From NCBI GenBank assembly GCA_009787085.1, contig WRGR01000043.1:62001-126000 (forward strand): a stretch of DNA of 64,000 bases, written 5' to 3'. Numbering within the stretch: the first letter of the stretch is position 1; every line of letters starts with the position of its first letter. The position numbers and the translations under genes were made by a program. The notes under the pieces were generated by a model. It searched no databases. It was not told the origin of the DNA and worked only from the letters and a program-made list of their open reading frames with translations. The stretch is from Actinomycetes bacterium. GTDB taxonomy: Bacteria; Actinomycetota; Coriobacteriia; Coriobacteriales; UBA8131. Shown one piece after another: positions 37,861 to 47,228 of this stretch.

Positions 37861-38339
37861 CTCAGAAACCCTATCAGCTGGTTGAGCCAAGTGCTGAGCA
37901 TCAAAACACCTGCCGGAGCTTCGGCAGAACCGGTAGTGTCAGTTGTGTCCGGAGCAGGAGCTGAGCCGGCATCGGGAGCCGGTGTCGAGCCAGCATCGGG
38001 AGTTGGCACAACGCCTGCGTCTGTCGGTGTGGGTGCCGGAGCAGGCTGCAACCCTGAATAGGCATTCAGGAGGATGGTCATCACCCAGTCCACAACAGCT
38101 ATCAGGATGCCGAAGAAGATCAGGGCACCGATCACAATCAGGCTCATCCGCAGTACGTCATCGCGACTCGGCCAAGTGGTGCGCTTCACTTCCTGTCGGA
38201 CATTTTTCACATAGCCGACAAAGCGCTGAAAGATGTTCTCTTTCTTCGGGCTGCCCTTGGTCGATTTCTTGTTATCGCCTTTGGACGCCTTGGCCTTGGT
38301 GTTAGTCGATGTACTCTTCTTTTCTACCTGAGCAGCCAT
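37857..38339 (-). CDS. secE: SecE with repeat-bearing C-terminal extension
   Basis: 160 residues. A Lys/Ser-rich N-terminus precedes the conserved QRFVGYVKNVRQEVKRTTWP and one membrane helix (about 65-90), which is where bacterial SecE normally ends. Here about 65 extra residues follow, outside the cell by topology, with TPDAGSTPAPDAGSAPAPD repeats and a final hydrophobic AGVLMLSTWLNQLIGFL. SecE clamps SecY. Confidence 0.93.
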   Translation of the reverse strand: MAAQVEKKSTSTNTKAKASKGDNKKSTKGSPKKENIFQRFVGYVKNVRQEVKRTTWPSRDDVLRMSLIVIGALIFFGILIAVVDWVMTILLNAYSGLQPAPAPTPTDAGVVPTPDAGSTPAPDAGSAPAPDTTDTTGSAEAPAGVLMLSTWLNQLIGFLR

Positions 38340-38389
38340 TTACCTTCCTGTCATAAGCCGTTGTGGTTCAATGGGTCTCGATTTGAGTT

Positions 38390-38466
38390 TGGCAGGCCAG
38401 GAGGGACTCGAACCCCCAACGAACGGTTTTGGAGACCGCCGCTCTACCAATTGGAGCTACTGGCCT
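38390..38466 (-). tRNA. tRNA-Trp (anticodon CCA)
   Basis: Acceptor AGGCCAG pairs with CTGGCCT; D-loop AGCTCCAATTGGTAGAGC; anticodon loop CTCCAAA between GCGGT and ACCGT; T-arm GGGTTCGAGTCCC; CCA encoded. Between rpmG and secE. Confidence 0.97.
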
Positions 38467-38484
38467 GTGTGCCTGAACGTAACG

Positions 38485-38634
38485 CTATCGGGTCTCACGA
38501 TGCAGGGTATGCCCCTTACACCACTTGCAATATTTCTTCAGCTCCACCCGGTCAGGGGTGGTTTGCTTGTTCTTCTTGGTCGTATAGTTACGGCGTTTGC
38601 ACTCCGTGCAGGCCAAGGTCACCAAAGTGCGCAT
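38485..38634 (-). CDS. rpmG: 50S ribosomal protein L33
   Basis: 49 residues, [20 protein letters not shown] then [18 protein letters not shown]; two CxxC pairs make this the zinc-binding form. Short but unambiguous. Between tuf and tRNA-Trp, the common rpmG-trnW-secE-nusG order. Confidence 0.96.
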   Translation of the reverse strand: MRTLVTLACTECKRRNYTTKKNKQTTPDRVELKKYCKWCKGHTLHRETR

Positions 38635-38738
38635 TCCTGCTCCTTAATGAATCTGTCATATCGCGTCATAAACGAAACTACACCTTACCATGAGCAGCTG
38701 ACCTGCGTCAACGCCTCTGGCTTAGTAGCCGGGCATGA

Positions 38739-38772
38739 ATACAGCCCGGTACTTTCCAAAACCGGGCTGTAT
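38739..38772 (-). terminator. Hairpin after tuf
   Basis: A perfect 12-bp stem, ATACAGCCCGGT / ACCGGGCTGTAT with a 10-base loop, lies 15 bp past the tuf stop. No T-run follows on the minus strand, so it may attenuate, protect or process the transcript, not fully terminate it. Confidence 0.55.
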
Positions 38773-38786
38773 GCGTGTGCGGAAAA

Positions 38787-39971
<1,185 letters not shown>

Positions 39972-40071
39972 AATGTTTTATCCTCCTTATTGGATAACCT
40001 GTTACCTCTGAAATGTTTAGCTGCCCTGAAAAGAGCCTTCTGGAAGCCCCGCCAAGGGACTTTTGTTTGTC

Positions 40072-40148
40072 TGGTAGCGGTGATTGGATTTGAACCAATG
40101 ACGCCACGGGTATGAACCGTGTGCTCTGACCAACTGAGCTACACCGCC
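40072..40148 (-). tRNA. tRNA-Met (anticodon CAT, elongator type)
   Basis: 5' GGCGGTG pairs with CACCGCT-side acceptor; anticodon stem CACGG/CCGTG around TTCATAC; T-arm TTGGTTCAAATCCAA; CCA encoded. The anticodon stem lacks the three G-C pairs of initiator tRNA. Confidence 0.95.
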
Positions 40149-40209
40149 AACTCGTTTTTTGCTTTCTGGTGTTTTCGCCTCTCAGCGTTATTACCAGCTT
40201 GTCTGTTGA

Positions 40210-40285
<76 letters not shown>

Positions 40286-40298
40286 GGATAAAAGCAGA

Positions 40299-40383
40299 TG
40301 GTGGGGGCGTATGGATTCGAACCATAGTAGGCATAGCCAACGGGTTTACAGCCCGTCCCCTTTAACCACTCGGGCACACCCCC
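40299..40383 (-). tRNA. tRNA-Tyr (anticodon GTA)
   Basis: 85 bases, with the long variable arm of class II tRNAs. Acceptor GGGGGTG with CGCCCCC; anticodon loop CTGTAAA between ACGGG and CCCGT; CCA encoded. Confidence 0.96.
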
Positions 40384-40460
40384 ATCCACAAAGAAACCGA
40401 TAGCTTATCAAGCTGCAAGCCTGGCCGCACGCACTATGTCGTGCAGACCTAAGCGACAGT

Positions 40461-40489
40461 ATGGTACTGGATTCAGATTGCAAAGTCAA
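40461..40489 (-). promoter_or_regulatory. Promoter of the tRNA-tuf operon
   Basis: On the minus strand TTGACT (40489-40484), a 17-base spacer, then TACCAT (40466-40461), a good housekeeping sigma-factor arrangement about 78 bases before tRNA-Tyr. Confidence 0.6.
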
Positions 40490-40855
40490 CGGCGTACACG
40501 GTGCCGGGTGTATCCATATGGCTGGAAAATACGGTCGGACAGCCAAACTCTGGATAACTGCGCAGGTCAAAACCCTAGATGCCACTAGCGAGTGGCGCAT
40601 TTGGCCAAGATATCATATAGGTAACCGATCTGCGCAGCAAGGCAATACCCTGATACTGCGAAGATCCTTGCCCCATAACAGCCCCTGCTCCTGTCTCTGC
40701 GTTTCAAGCATCCACCAATATTTATCCACCAACATTTCTCAATAATGCGATCCGCTTAAATAGAGTTGCTAATGGCAGCACTTTCTGGGCAGGATTGTTG
40801 ATGAGGCCCAGCATGGTGGCTGTCAGCATTATGGAGCTAGCGTTGCTTGCCCACA

Positions 40856-40900
40856 GGAAACGTCGATCAATGCTGCTATGCCAGATCGATCGACGTTTCC
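40856..40900. repeat. Dispersed element, minimal hairpin form (copy H)
   Basis: GGAAACGTCGATC pairs perfectly over 13 bp with GATCGACGTTTCC around a 19-base loop. The arms match the ends of the dispersed family, but the REP-like core and CTAG flanks are missing. Confidence 0.7.
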
Positions 40901-40986
40901 CAAATCCCAACAAACTGACTGCAGTTTTCCGGCTTCCGCTTACCGAAATTCTGGAAATTCTCCCTTGCCGCACTTTTCTAATTAAG

Positions 40987-40999
40987 ATAGATTATCTAT
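40987..40999. promoter_or_regulatory. Fur/PerR-type operator candidate
   Basis: ATAGATTATCTAT is a 6-1-6 inverted repeat in an AT-rich block 33 bp before the regulator start. TTATTATTGATAA follows. The arrangement suggests autoregulation of the regulator-catalase operon. Confidence 0.5.
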
Positions 41000-41031
41000 T
41001 GCAACTTATTATTGATAAGGATAAACTACCC

Positions 41032-41553
41032 ATGCCGATCCAACGTAACACCATCCAGCGTCAGATCATCCTGAAAGCGCTAGGCGAGTTCTCTTCGCAC
41101 CCGACTGTTGACGATGTCCATGCCGAGCTGCAAAAGACTCACCCGACTATCAGCAAGAGCACCGTCTACCGCAACCTGCGGCAGCTGGCTGAAAGCGGCG
41201 AGGTGCGGCAGATCCTCTTGCCGGGCGCAACTGAGCGCTATGACCGCCGCAGCGACCAGCACTATCATTTTCAGTGCAAGGGCTGCGGTTCGATATGCGA
41301 CGTTGACATTGACTACCTGCGAGAGATCAACGACGCAGTACGGCAAAAGTACGGTATCCGAGTCGATAGCCACGAAGTTGTGTTCCGCGGGCTTTGCCCG
41401 AAATGCGAGGCGACCCAAGCGGCAACAGCGGCAGCTGGCGAAACCCCACTAGGGTCGCTTAGGATGCCCACGATCAGGCCAGCAAGCAACACTGGGGAGG
41501 CCGTCAACCAACACGACAACAAGCAACACGGAAAGGGGTACGACCATGACTGA
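41032..41553 (+). CDS. Fur-family regulator, PerR-like
   Basis: 173 residues from ATG 41032, where similarity begins; the frame is open further up but reads through the hairpin and operator. The winged helix holds [20 protein letters not shown] and [14 protein letters not shown]. The metal sites are in [20 protein letters not shown] and LCPKCE, giving the two structural CxxC pairs. Forming an 8-bp overlap with katA, it is most likely the peroxide sensor PerR. About 35 extra C-terminal residues are low complexity. Confidence 0.88.
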   Translation: MPIQRNTIQRQIILKALGEFSSHPTVDDVHAELQKTHPTISKSTVYRNLRQLAESGEVRQILLPGATERYDRRSDQHYHFQCKGCGSICDVDIDYLREINDAVRQKYGIRVDSHEVVFRGLCPKCEATQAATAAAGETPLGSLRMPTIRPASNTGEAVNQHDNKQHGKGYDHD

Positions 41554-43063
41554 CAGCAAAAACAACCTAACCCGAGAGAACGGAGCGGCGGTAGCCAACC
41601 ACCAAGACGTATTGACGGCAGGGCCACGCGGCCCGATGGCCCTTCAAGATATCTGGTTTTTGGAGAAGATGGCCCATTTCGACCGCGAGGTGATTCCAGA
41701 GCGGCGGATGCATGCCAAAGGTAGCGGTGCCTTCGGTACTTTCACCACCACCCACGATGTCACGGCCTACACCAAGGCCAGCCTGTTTGCGCAGATCGGC
41801 AAGGAGACGGAGGTGTTCACCCGTTTTTCCACGGTGGCCGGTGAGCGTGGCGCAGCGGATGCCGAGCGCGATATCCGCGGCTTCGCTATCAAGTTCTACA
41901 CTGACGAAGGCAACTGGGATCTGACCGGTAACAACACACCGGTGTTCTTCATCCGCGATCCGATCCATTTTCCCGACCTGAACCATGCCGTGAAACGCGA
42001 CCCCAAGACCAACATGCGCTCCGCCCAGAACAACTGGGACTTCTGGACAATGCTGCCAGAGGCGCTGCACCAGATCACCATCGTCATGTCGGATCGTGGC
42101 ATCCCCGACGGCTACCGCCACATGCACGGCTTCGGCAGCCACACCTATAGCCTGATCAACGCCGCTGGCGAGCGCTTCTGGGTGAAGTTCCACCTAAAAA
42201 CCCAGCAGGGCATCAAGAACTTAAGCGACGATGAGGCCGCGGCCCTGGTTGCCACTGACCGCGAGAGCAGCCAAAACGACCTGTTCGGGGCGATTCAGGC
42301 CGGCGACTTCCCGCGCTGGACAATGCACTTCCAGATCATGACCGAGAGCCAAGCCAAACAGCACAAAGACAACCCCTTTGATATCACCAAAGTCTGGAGC
42401 CACAAAGACTACCCCTTGATCGAGGTAGGCGTATTGGAGTTGAACCGCAACCCGGAGAACTACTTCGCCGATGTCGAGCAGGCCGCCTTCAACCCTGCCA
42501 ACGTGGTGCCGGGCATCAGCTTCTCGCCCGACAAGCTGCTGCAGGGCCGGCTCTTCTCCTACGGTGATGCCCAACGCTATCGTCTCGGCGTCAACCACAT
42601 GTCGATTCCGGTTAACACGCCGAAGACCGCTGTGCATTCCTATCACCGTGATGGCCAGATGCGTGTAGACGGCAATTATGGTGCCACTCTAGGCTATCAC
42701 CCCAACAGCTTTGACGAGTGGGCGGCACAGCCAGAGTTTGCCGAGCCACCGCTGGCCGTGGAAGGGACGATCGACCATCATGACCAGTACTTAAACGACG
42801 ACTGTTTCTATCAGCCCGGTGACCTCTACCGGCTGATGACCGAGGACAAACGGGTGCTGTTGATCAAAAACACCGCCGCCAACATCGCGCCGGTAACAGA
42901 GAACATCAAATACCGCCACGCAGCACACTGCTACTTAGCCGACGAGGAGTATGGGCAGCGTATCGCTGAGGCTCTAGGACTGACACAGAGCAGGGTCGTC
43001 GAGCTGGCCAAGATGAGCCGCGAAGAACGCCTGATGGCCACCAGCGCTGCGAATTGGCGTTAA
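41546..43063 (+). CDS. katA: Haem catalase, clade 3 type
   Basis: 505 residues. The distal His lies in [14 protein letters not shown], the distal Asn region in [16 protein letters not shown], and the proximal haem Tyr in [14 protein letters not shown]. It converts hydrogen peroxide to water and oxygen in the cytoplasm. It follows the Fur/PerR-type gene with an 8-bp overlap, so the two are cotranscribed and probably peroxide-induced. Confidence 0.97.
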   Translation: MTDSKNNLTRENGAAVANHQDVLTAGPRGPMALQDIWFLEKMAHFDREVIPERRMHAKGSGAFGTFTTTHDVTAYTKASLFAQIGKETEVFTRFSTVAGERGAADAERDIRGFAIKFYTDEGNWDLTGNNTPVFFIRDPIHFPDLNHAVKRDPKTNMRSAQNNWDFWTMLPEALHQITIVMSDRGIPDGYRHMHGFGSHTYSLINAAGERFWVKFHLKTQQGIKNLSDDEAAALVATDRESSQNDLFGAIQAGDFPRWTMHFQIMTESQAKQHKDNPFDITKVWSHKDYPLIEVGVLELNRNPENYFADVEQAAFNPANVVPGISFSPDKLLQGRLFSYGDAQRYRLGVNHMSIPVNTPKTAVHSYHRDGQMRVDGNYGATLGYHPNSFDEWAAQPEFAEPPLAVEGTIDHHDQYLNDDCFYQPGDLYRLMTEDKRVLLIKNTAANIAPVTENIKYRHAAHCYLADEEYGQRIAEALGLTQSRVVELAKMSREERLMATSAANWR

Positions 43064-43110
43064 ACCGCCGCCGCAAAACGGTGGCAGTTGCCGGAAAGGG
43101 AAGTGTGACA

Positions 43111-43455
43111 GTGAACTATGTAGGACTGGTTATTGGAGTTGCCTCGTTCGTGATAATTGGGATATTCCACCCAATCGTTACTAAATCGGAGTATTACTTC
43201 ACGAAGAGGATCTGGCCGGTGTTCTTGATAGCTGGGATCATTGCCTGCGCGGCTTCGTTGTTTTTGGAAAATGACATTCTCTCGGCCCTGCTTGCAGTAT
43301 TGGGGTTCACGCTGTTTTGGAGCATCAAAGAGCTGTTCGAACAGGAAGAACGTGTTCAAAAGGGATGGTACCCCGCTAATCCGAAGCGAGCTGGCAAAGA
43401 TGCCCAACCGCCACTAGAAGCCGATGAGGCAGACAGTCAAGGTGCTGACAAGTGA
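43111..43455 (+). CDS. DUF4491-like small membrane protein
   Basis: 114 residues from GTG 43111 with AAAGGGA upstream. Three hydrophobic segments (VGLVIGVASFVIIGIFHPIV, WPVFLIAGIIACAASLF, ILSALLAVLGFTLFWSI), then LFEQEERVQKGWYPANPKR, the hallmark of DUF4491 proteins, and a charged tail. The function of that family is unknown. 47 bp after katA, probably in the same operon. Confidence 0.8.
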   Translation: MNYVGLVIGVASFVIIGIFHPIVTKSEYYFTKRIWPVFLIAGIIACAASLFLENDILSALLAVLGFTLFWSIKELFEQEERVQKGWYPANPKRAGKDAQPPLEADEADSQGADK

Positions 43456-43494
43456 GATATCAACCCCGCTTTACAGGCAAGGCATAACGGATGT

Positions 43495-43538
43495 GAGCCG
43501 CCCCAGGTGTTAAAGCACCCGGGGCGGCTCGGTATTTT
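43495..43538 (+). terminator. Rho-independent terminator of the katA operon
   Basis: GAGCCGCCCC and GGGGCGGCTC form a 10-bp stem, extended by inner pairing GGTG/CACC, followed by GGTATTTTA. Confidence 0.8.
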
Positions 43539-43755
43539 AGGAAGTGCCCATGCTTCGCGTCTGGGCATTAGCAGAGAAGCGAGAGTAAGTTCTAGGCATG
43601 GCCAACGCTGCTGACCTGCTTAGGCTCTGCGTTCAGGGGTCTAAAACAAGTGTGAGTCGGTCGTCGACGCTTCATGTTGCCCCTGTTTTTGTTGTAATGA
43701 GTATGAAGTTTCCATCAGGGCAAAGAGCCTGGGAATGATAGAATTGTCTCAGTGT

Positions 43756-43831
43756 GCGCCCGTAGCTCAGAGGATAGAGTCGCAGACTTCTAATCTGTTG
43801 GTCGCAGGTTCGAATCCTGCCGGGCGCGCCA
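43756..43831 (+). tRNA. tRNA-Arg (anticodon TCT)
   Basis: GCGCCCG pairs with CGGGCGC; anticodon loop CTTCTAA between CAGA and TCTG; T-arm GCAGGTTCGAATCCTGC; CCA encoded. Confidence 0.96.
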
Positions 43832-43923
43832 AGTCCCCGCAGGTAAAACGGCGTTCTTGCTGGGGAGACAGCGGTGCTCGTGACGCACCCCCAATGTTTC
43901 CGCAATGTTTTGCGTTGCCGCTG

Positions 43924-45123
43924 TTAGTCCCGGTGGTAGAGGTCGCGACTGTAGACCTTGGCCTTCACATCGTCTAGGTCAGGGGAATATCGGTTAGCAA
44001 CAATCAGGTCTGAGAGCCGCTTGAACTCTGCCAGGTCGCCCACCACCCGGGAATGGTAGAACTCCTCTTCCCGCATCGTCGGCTCATAGACTATGACCTC
44101 GATGCCCTTGGCCTTGATGCGCTTCATGATGCCTTGGACAGACGAGCTGCGGTAGTTGTCTGAGCCCTCCTTCATGGTCAGGCGGTAGATGCCGACAGTG
44201 CCGGGCCGTAGCGCTATTATCTGCTCCGAGATGAAATCCTTGCGGGTTCGGTTCGCCTCGACCACGGCAGCGATCATATTGCTGGGAACATCTTGGTAGT
44301 TTGCTAGCAACTGTTTGGTGTCTTTGGGCAAGCAGTAGCCACCGTAGCCGAACGAAGGGTTGTTGTAGCCGTCGCCAATCCGTGGGTCCAGGCAAACACC
44401 GCAGATGATGTTCTCAGAGCTCAACCCCTTGGTTATGGCATAGGAGTCCATCTCGTTAAAGAAGGCCACGCGCATAGCCAGATAGGTGTTGGAGAAGAGC
44501 TTGACCGCCTCGGCCTCGGTTGCCGCGACCACCTGGATCGGAACATTGCCGTCGCTCGCAACATCGCGCATCAGCTGTGCGAACCCCTCGGCCCTGGCCT
44601 TGCCCACCTGGCTGCCTTGGGGAAAGCCGACGATGATCCGCGACGGATGGATCGTGCCATCAGCAGCATGCCCCTCGCGCAAAAACTCCGGTGAGAAGAG
44701 GACATGCGCCCCGAAACCCTGCCCCGTCACCTTTTCCTGCTGCTGCTCCGTAAAGCCGACCGGTACTGTGGATTTAATGACGATAGTGACCCCGGGGTTG
44801 GCCGCCAGCACCTGCCAAATCACCGCCTCGACCGAAGATGTGTCGAAACTCCCCCGCGTCTCGTCGTAGTTAGTGGGAGTAGCAATGATGACGAAATCCG
44901 CACCTTGATAGACAGCGCTATGGTCGACGACAGCCTCCAGCCTACCGGCACAACTTTGCAGCAGGCGGGGGATATCAGGGTCGGCGATCGGAGAGATGCC
45001 GCTATTGATCATCTCGACCTTGACAGCGTCGATATCAACCAGCGCGACCTCGTGCCTCTGGGCAAGCACAACGGCATTGGCCAGCCCCACGTAGCCTGCG
45101 CCCGCTATAACGATTCTCAACAA
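43924..45123 (-). CDS. ugd: UDP-glucose/nucleotide-sugar 6-dehydrogenase
   Basis: 399 residues. Rossmann start [20 protein letters not shown]; catalytic Cys in [15 protein letters not shown]; substrate-binding [10 protein letters not shown]. It oxidises UDP-glucose to UDP-glucuronate for capsule or cell-wall glycans. Solitary in this window; neighbours are tRNA-Arg and smpB. The exact sugar is not certain. Confidence 0.9.
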   Translation of the reverse strand: MLRIVIAGAGYVGLANAVVLAQRHEVALVDIDAVKVEMINSGISPIADPDIPRLLQSCAGRLEAVVDHSAVYQGADFVIIATPTNYDETRGSFDTSSVEAVIWQVLAANPGVTIVIKSTVPVGFTEQQQEKVTGQGFGAHVLFSPEFLREGHAADGTIHPSRIIVGFPQGSQVGKARAEGFAQLMRDVASDGNVPIQVVAATEAEAVKLFSNTYLAMRVAFFNEMDSYAITKGLSSENIICGVCLDPRIGDGYNNPSFGYGGYCLPKDTKQLLANYQDVPSNMIAAVVEANRTRKDFISEQIIALRPGTVGIYRLTMKEGSDNYRSSSVQGIMKRIKAKGIEVIVYEPTMREEEFYHSRVVGDLAEFKRLSDLIVANRYSPDLDDVKAKVYSRDLYHRD

Positions 45124-45369
45124 ATATCCTCTCTTGGATCACGTAGCTGCCGGAACGCTGCTGGGTTTGACAGCACTTTGCCACCTTCCCAAACCGTTAT
45201 TATAATGATAGAGATCTTGCCAGTTTTAGGCAATTTCAACGATGCGTTCGTTAAAGGTCGCGCTGTTCTGACCCACTGACCTTCACCCGCATCATCAGCG
45301 CAAGAGCCATAGAAGGCACATTGCTCGTTTTGCTATTCTAAAGCTGCTCCGAATCGTCTCGATACCTGT

Positions 45370-45390
45370 CTAGGGAGACACTGGCATCAA
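45370..45390. repeat. Dispersed element, solitary end (copy I)
   Basis: CTAGGGAGACACTGGCATCAA, five bases beyond the smpB stop. No matching second arm. Confidence 0.5.
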
Positions 45391-45394
45391 CGTC

Positions 45395-45940
45395 TCACTG
45401 CCTACGTTCCTTCAGCGCCCGGTCTAGCTCGCGACGGCTGTCGCGCTCAGCCATGCTGGCCCGCTTGTCGTAGGTTTTCTTACCTCGGGCTAAGGCAATC
45501 TCTACCTTTACCCTGCCGTCCTCGTTGAAGTACACGACCAGCGGCACCAAAGCCATGCCGGCTTGCTTGACGTGCTCTTCCAAGTAGCGGATCTGCTTTT
45601 TGTGCATCAACAAGCGGCGGCGGCGATCAGGATCGACGTTTGCCAAGTTGCCATGGCTGAACGGCCTGATGTGCAGGCCGATTATCCAGAGCTGACCCTG
45701 CCGCACCAAGGCGAAGCTGTCCGTTAGTTGGCCGCCGCCTTCGCGTAGCGAGCGCACTTCGGTGCCAGTCAGCTCGATGCCAGCCTCAAAACACTCCACC
45801 GCCTCGTAGTCAAACTGGGCGCGGCGGTTTTTGGCCACAGTACGCGGCTCCTGACGTGGTGTCTTGGCTGCCGCTGCCGGCGTTTTGCCCGACCGAGCCG
45901 ATTGCTGCTGGATCGGCAGCATTCGTTTAGCTGCCATCAC
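45395..45940 (-). CDS. smpB: SsrA-binding protein SmpB, extended N-terminus
   Basis: 181 residues, about 25 more than usual; the excess is an Ala/Gln/Lys-rich N-terminus before VAKNRRAQFDYEAVECFEAG, where similarity starts. GTEVRSLREG and the C-terminal ALARGKKTYDKRASMAERDS tail, which enters the mRNA channel, are diagnostic. SmpB delivers tmRNA to stalled ribosomes. I found no tmRNA gene beside it. Confidence 0.95.
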   Translation of the reverse strand: MMAAKRMLPIQQQSARSGKTPAAAAKTPRQEPRTVAKNRRAQFDYEAVECFEAGIELTGTEVRSLREGGGQLTDSFALVRQGQLWIIGLHIRPFSHGNLANVDPDRRRRLLMHKKQIRYLEEHVKQAGMALVPLVVYFNEDGRVKVEIALARGKKTYDKRASMAERDSRRELDRALKERRQ

Positions 45941-45989
45941 CTATACCCACTTCTCCCGCTTGCTGCCCATCGCTTAACAGCTGTTGCGC

Positions 45990-47081
45990 TCAACACGGCG
46001 TGAAGTCCGTCTGCTCGTCCAAGTCGAGCACAAAGCGGGTCAGGATGCTCACCGCATGGTCCAGGTCATCCAGTTTCAGCACTTCGGTCGGGGTGTGCAT
46101 ATAGCGCAGCGGGACAGAGATCAGGCCAGCCACCTTGCCGCCACGGGAGAGCTGGAAGGGATTGGCATCGGTGCCGGTACCCCGGGGCTCCGGGCCTATC
46201 TGATAGGGCGTGTCAGTAGCTTCAGCTGCCGCCAGCAAACGCTCGAAGAGCACTGGGTTGATGTTCGGACCGCGGGCGATCAAAGGGCCATTGCCGCAAA
46301 CTGCGTCGCCGTAGCGGGTCTTCTCGATGCCCGGGTAGTCTGTAGCGTGTCCGGCCTCGGCGGCAATGCCGATATTCGGGTTCAGGCCATAGGCACTGGT
46401 AGTGCCGCCACGTAAGCCGATCTCTTCTTGAACCGTGCCCGCTGCGATAAGATCGCCGACTGCGCCGCCGGCCTTCTTCACCTCTTCCAACACCCGGGCT
46501 GCAATCCAAACACCGACTTTATCATCAAATGCCCTAGACACTGCATAGCCGTCACCAAAGGTCTCAAAGCCCACCCCATAGGTGATGGCATCGCCGATGC
46601 GTAACTGCTCCTTGGCTTCCTCGCCGCTGAGGCCGACATCGATAAACAGCTTGTCGATCTTGGTGACCGTCTTTCGCTCGTCTGGCTCGATAAGGTGGAT
46701 CGGCTTGCGGCCAATCACGCCCCGCAACAGCTTTGCTGCTGTCGCGCCACCCGTACCCTTACCGGTGGCGTAGACATTGACTCGCAAGCCAGGTAGGATG
46801 GCGGCATCCACGCCGCCGATGGCATCGAAGCTGATGTAGCCCCGGTCGTCGATGTATTTAACCATCATACCCACCTCGTCGATATGTCCAGCGATCATTA
46901 CGCTGAGGCCCGCTCCCCTGCCTTTCAAAGTGGCATGCACACTGCCCAAGACATTGGTTTCGATCTGGTCAGCAGAAGCCGCCAAGCGCTGGCGCAGCAG
47001 CTCGGCCGCCGGCACCTCGTAGCCGCTAGGGCTCGGTGCCTCGGTTAAGGACTGAAGGAAGCCCTGATCCTTTTTGTTCAT
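45990..47081 (-). CDS. M42 family metallo-aminopeptidase
   Basis: 363 residues. Metal/catalytic motifs are IAGHIDEVGMMVKY, SRAFDDKVGVW, VQEEIGLRGG and YMHTPTEVLKL. The segment usually reading with an Asp ligand (DVTHATD) is AEAGHATDYPG here, so Glu may replace Asp. M42 enzymes form large tetrahedral assemblies that digest peptides left by other proteases. Follows rnr in the same direction. Confidence 0.9.
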   Translation of the reverse strand: MNKKDQGFLQSLTEAPSPSGYEVPAAELLRQRLAASADQIETNVLGSVHATLKGRGAGLSVMIAGHIDEVGMMVKYIDDRGYISFDAIGGVDAAILPGLRVNVYATGKGTGGATAAKLLRGVIGRKPIHLIEPDERKTVTKIDKLFIDVGLSGEEAKEQLRIGDAITYGVGFETFGDGYAVSRAFDDKVGVWIAARVLEEVKKAGGAVGDLIAAGTVQEEIGLRGGTTSAYGLNPNIGIAAEAGHATDYPGIEKTRYGDAVCGNGPLIARGPNINPVLFERLLAAAEATDTPYQIGPEPRGTGTDANPFQLSRGGKVAGLISVPLRYMHTPTEVLKLDDLDHAVSILTRFVLDLDEQTDFTPC

Positions 47082-47228
47082 ATTATTCTCGTGTTCCTTT
47101 CTGGTGCGAACAGTATATGAAGAATATATCCGGATGAAGCGTCATCTATTCAGCCTATCACAATCTAAAAGGTTACGGGTCAAGCTCACAGTGACACTCC
47201 TTGACGCATTGAGTAAATAGGTGCTTCT

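Larger units (their letters stand above)
40490..41031. other. Intergenic region between the tRNA-tuf promoter and the Fur-type gene
   Basis: About 540 bases without a credible gene. It contains a perfect hairpin (40856-40900) and an AT-rich operator-like block (40982-41028) just before the regulator gene; nothing else recognisable is seen. Confidence 0.7.

Noticed and set aside
45124-45394. tmRNA (ssrA) gene beside smpB
   Set aside because: No tRNA-like acceptor/T-arm ends with a tag-reading frame could be found in the gap.
47165-47200. Further copy of the dispersed element (GGTTACGGGTCAAGCTCACA...)
   Set aside because: Resembles the core only weakly and has no outer arms.
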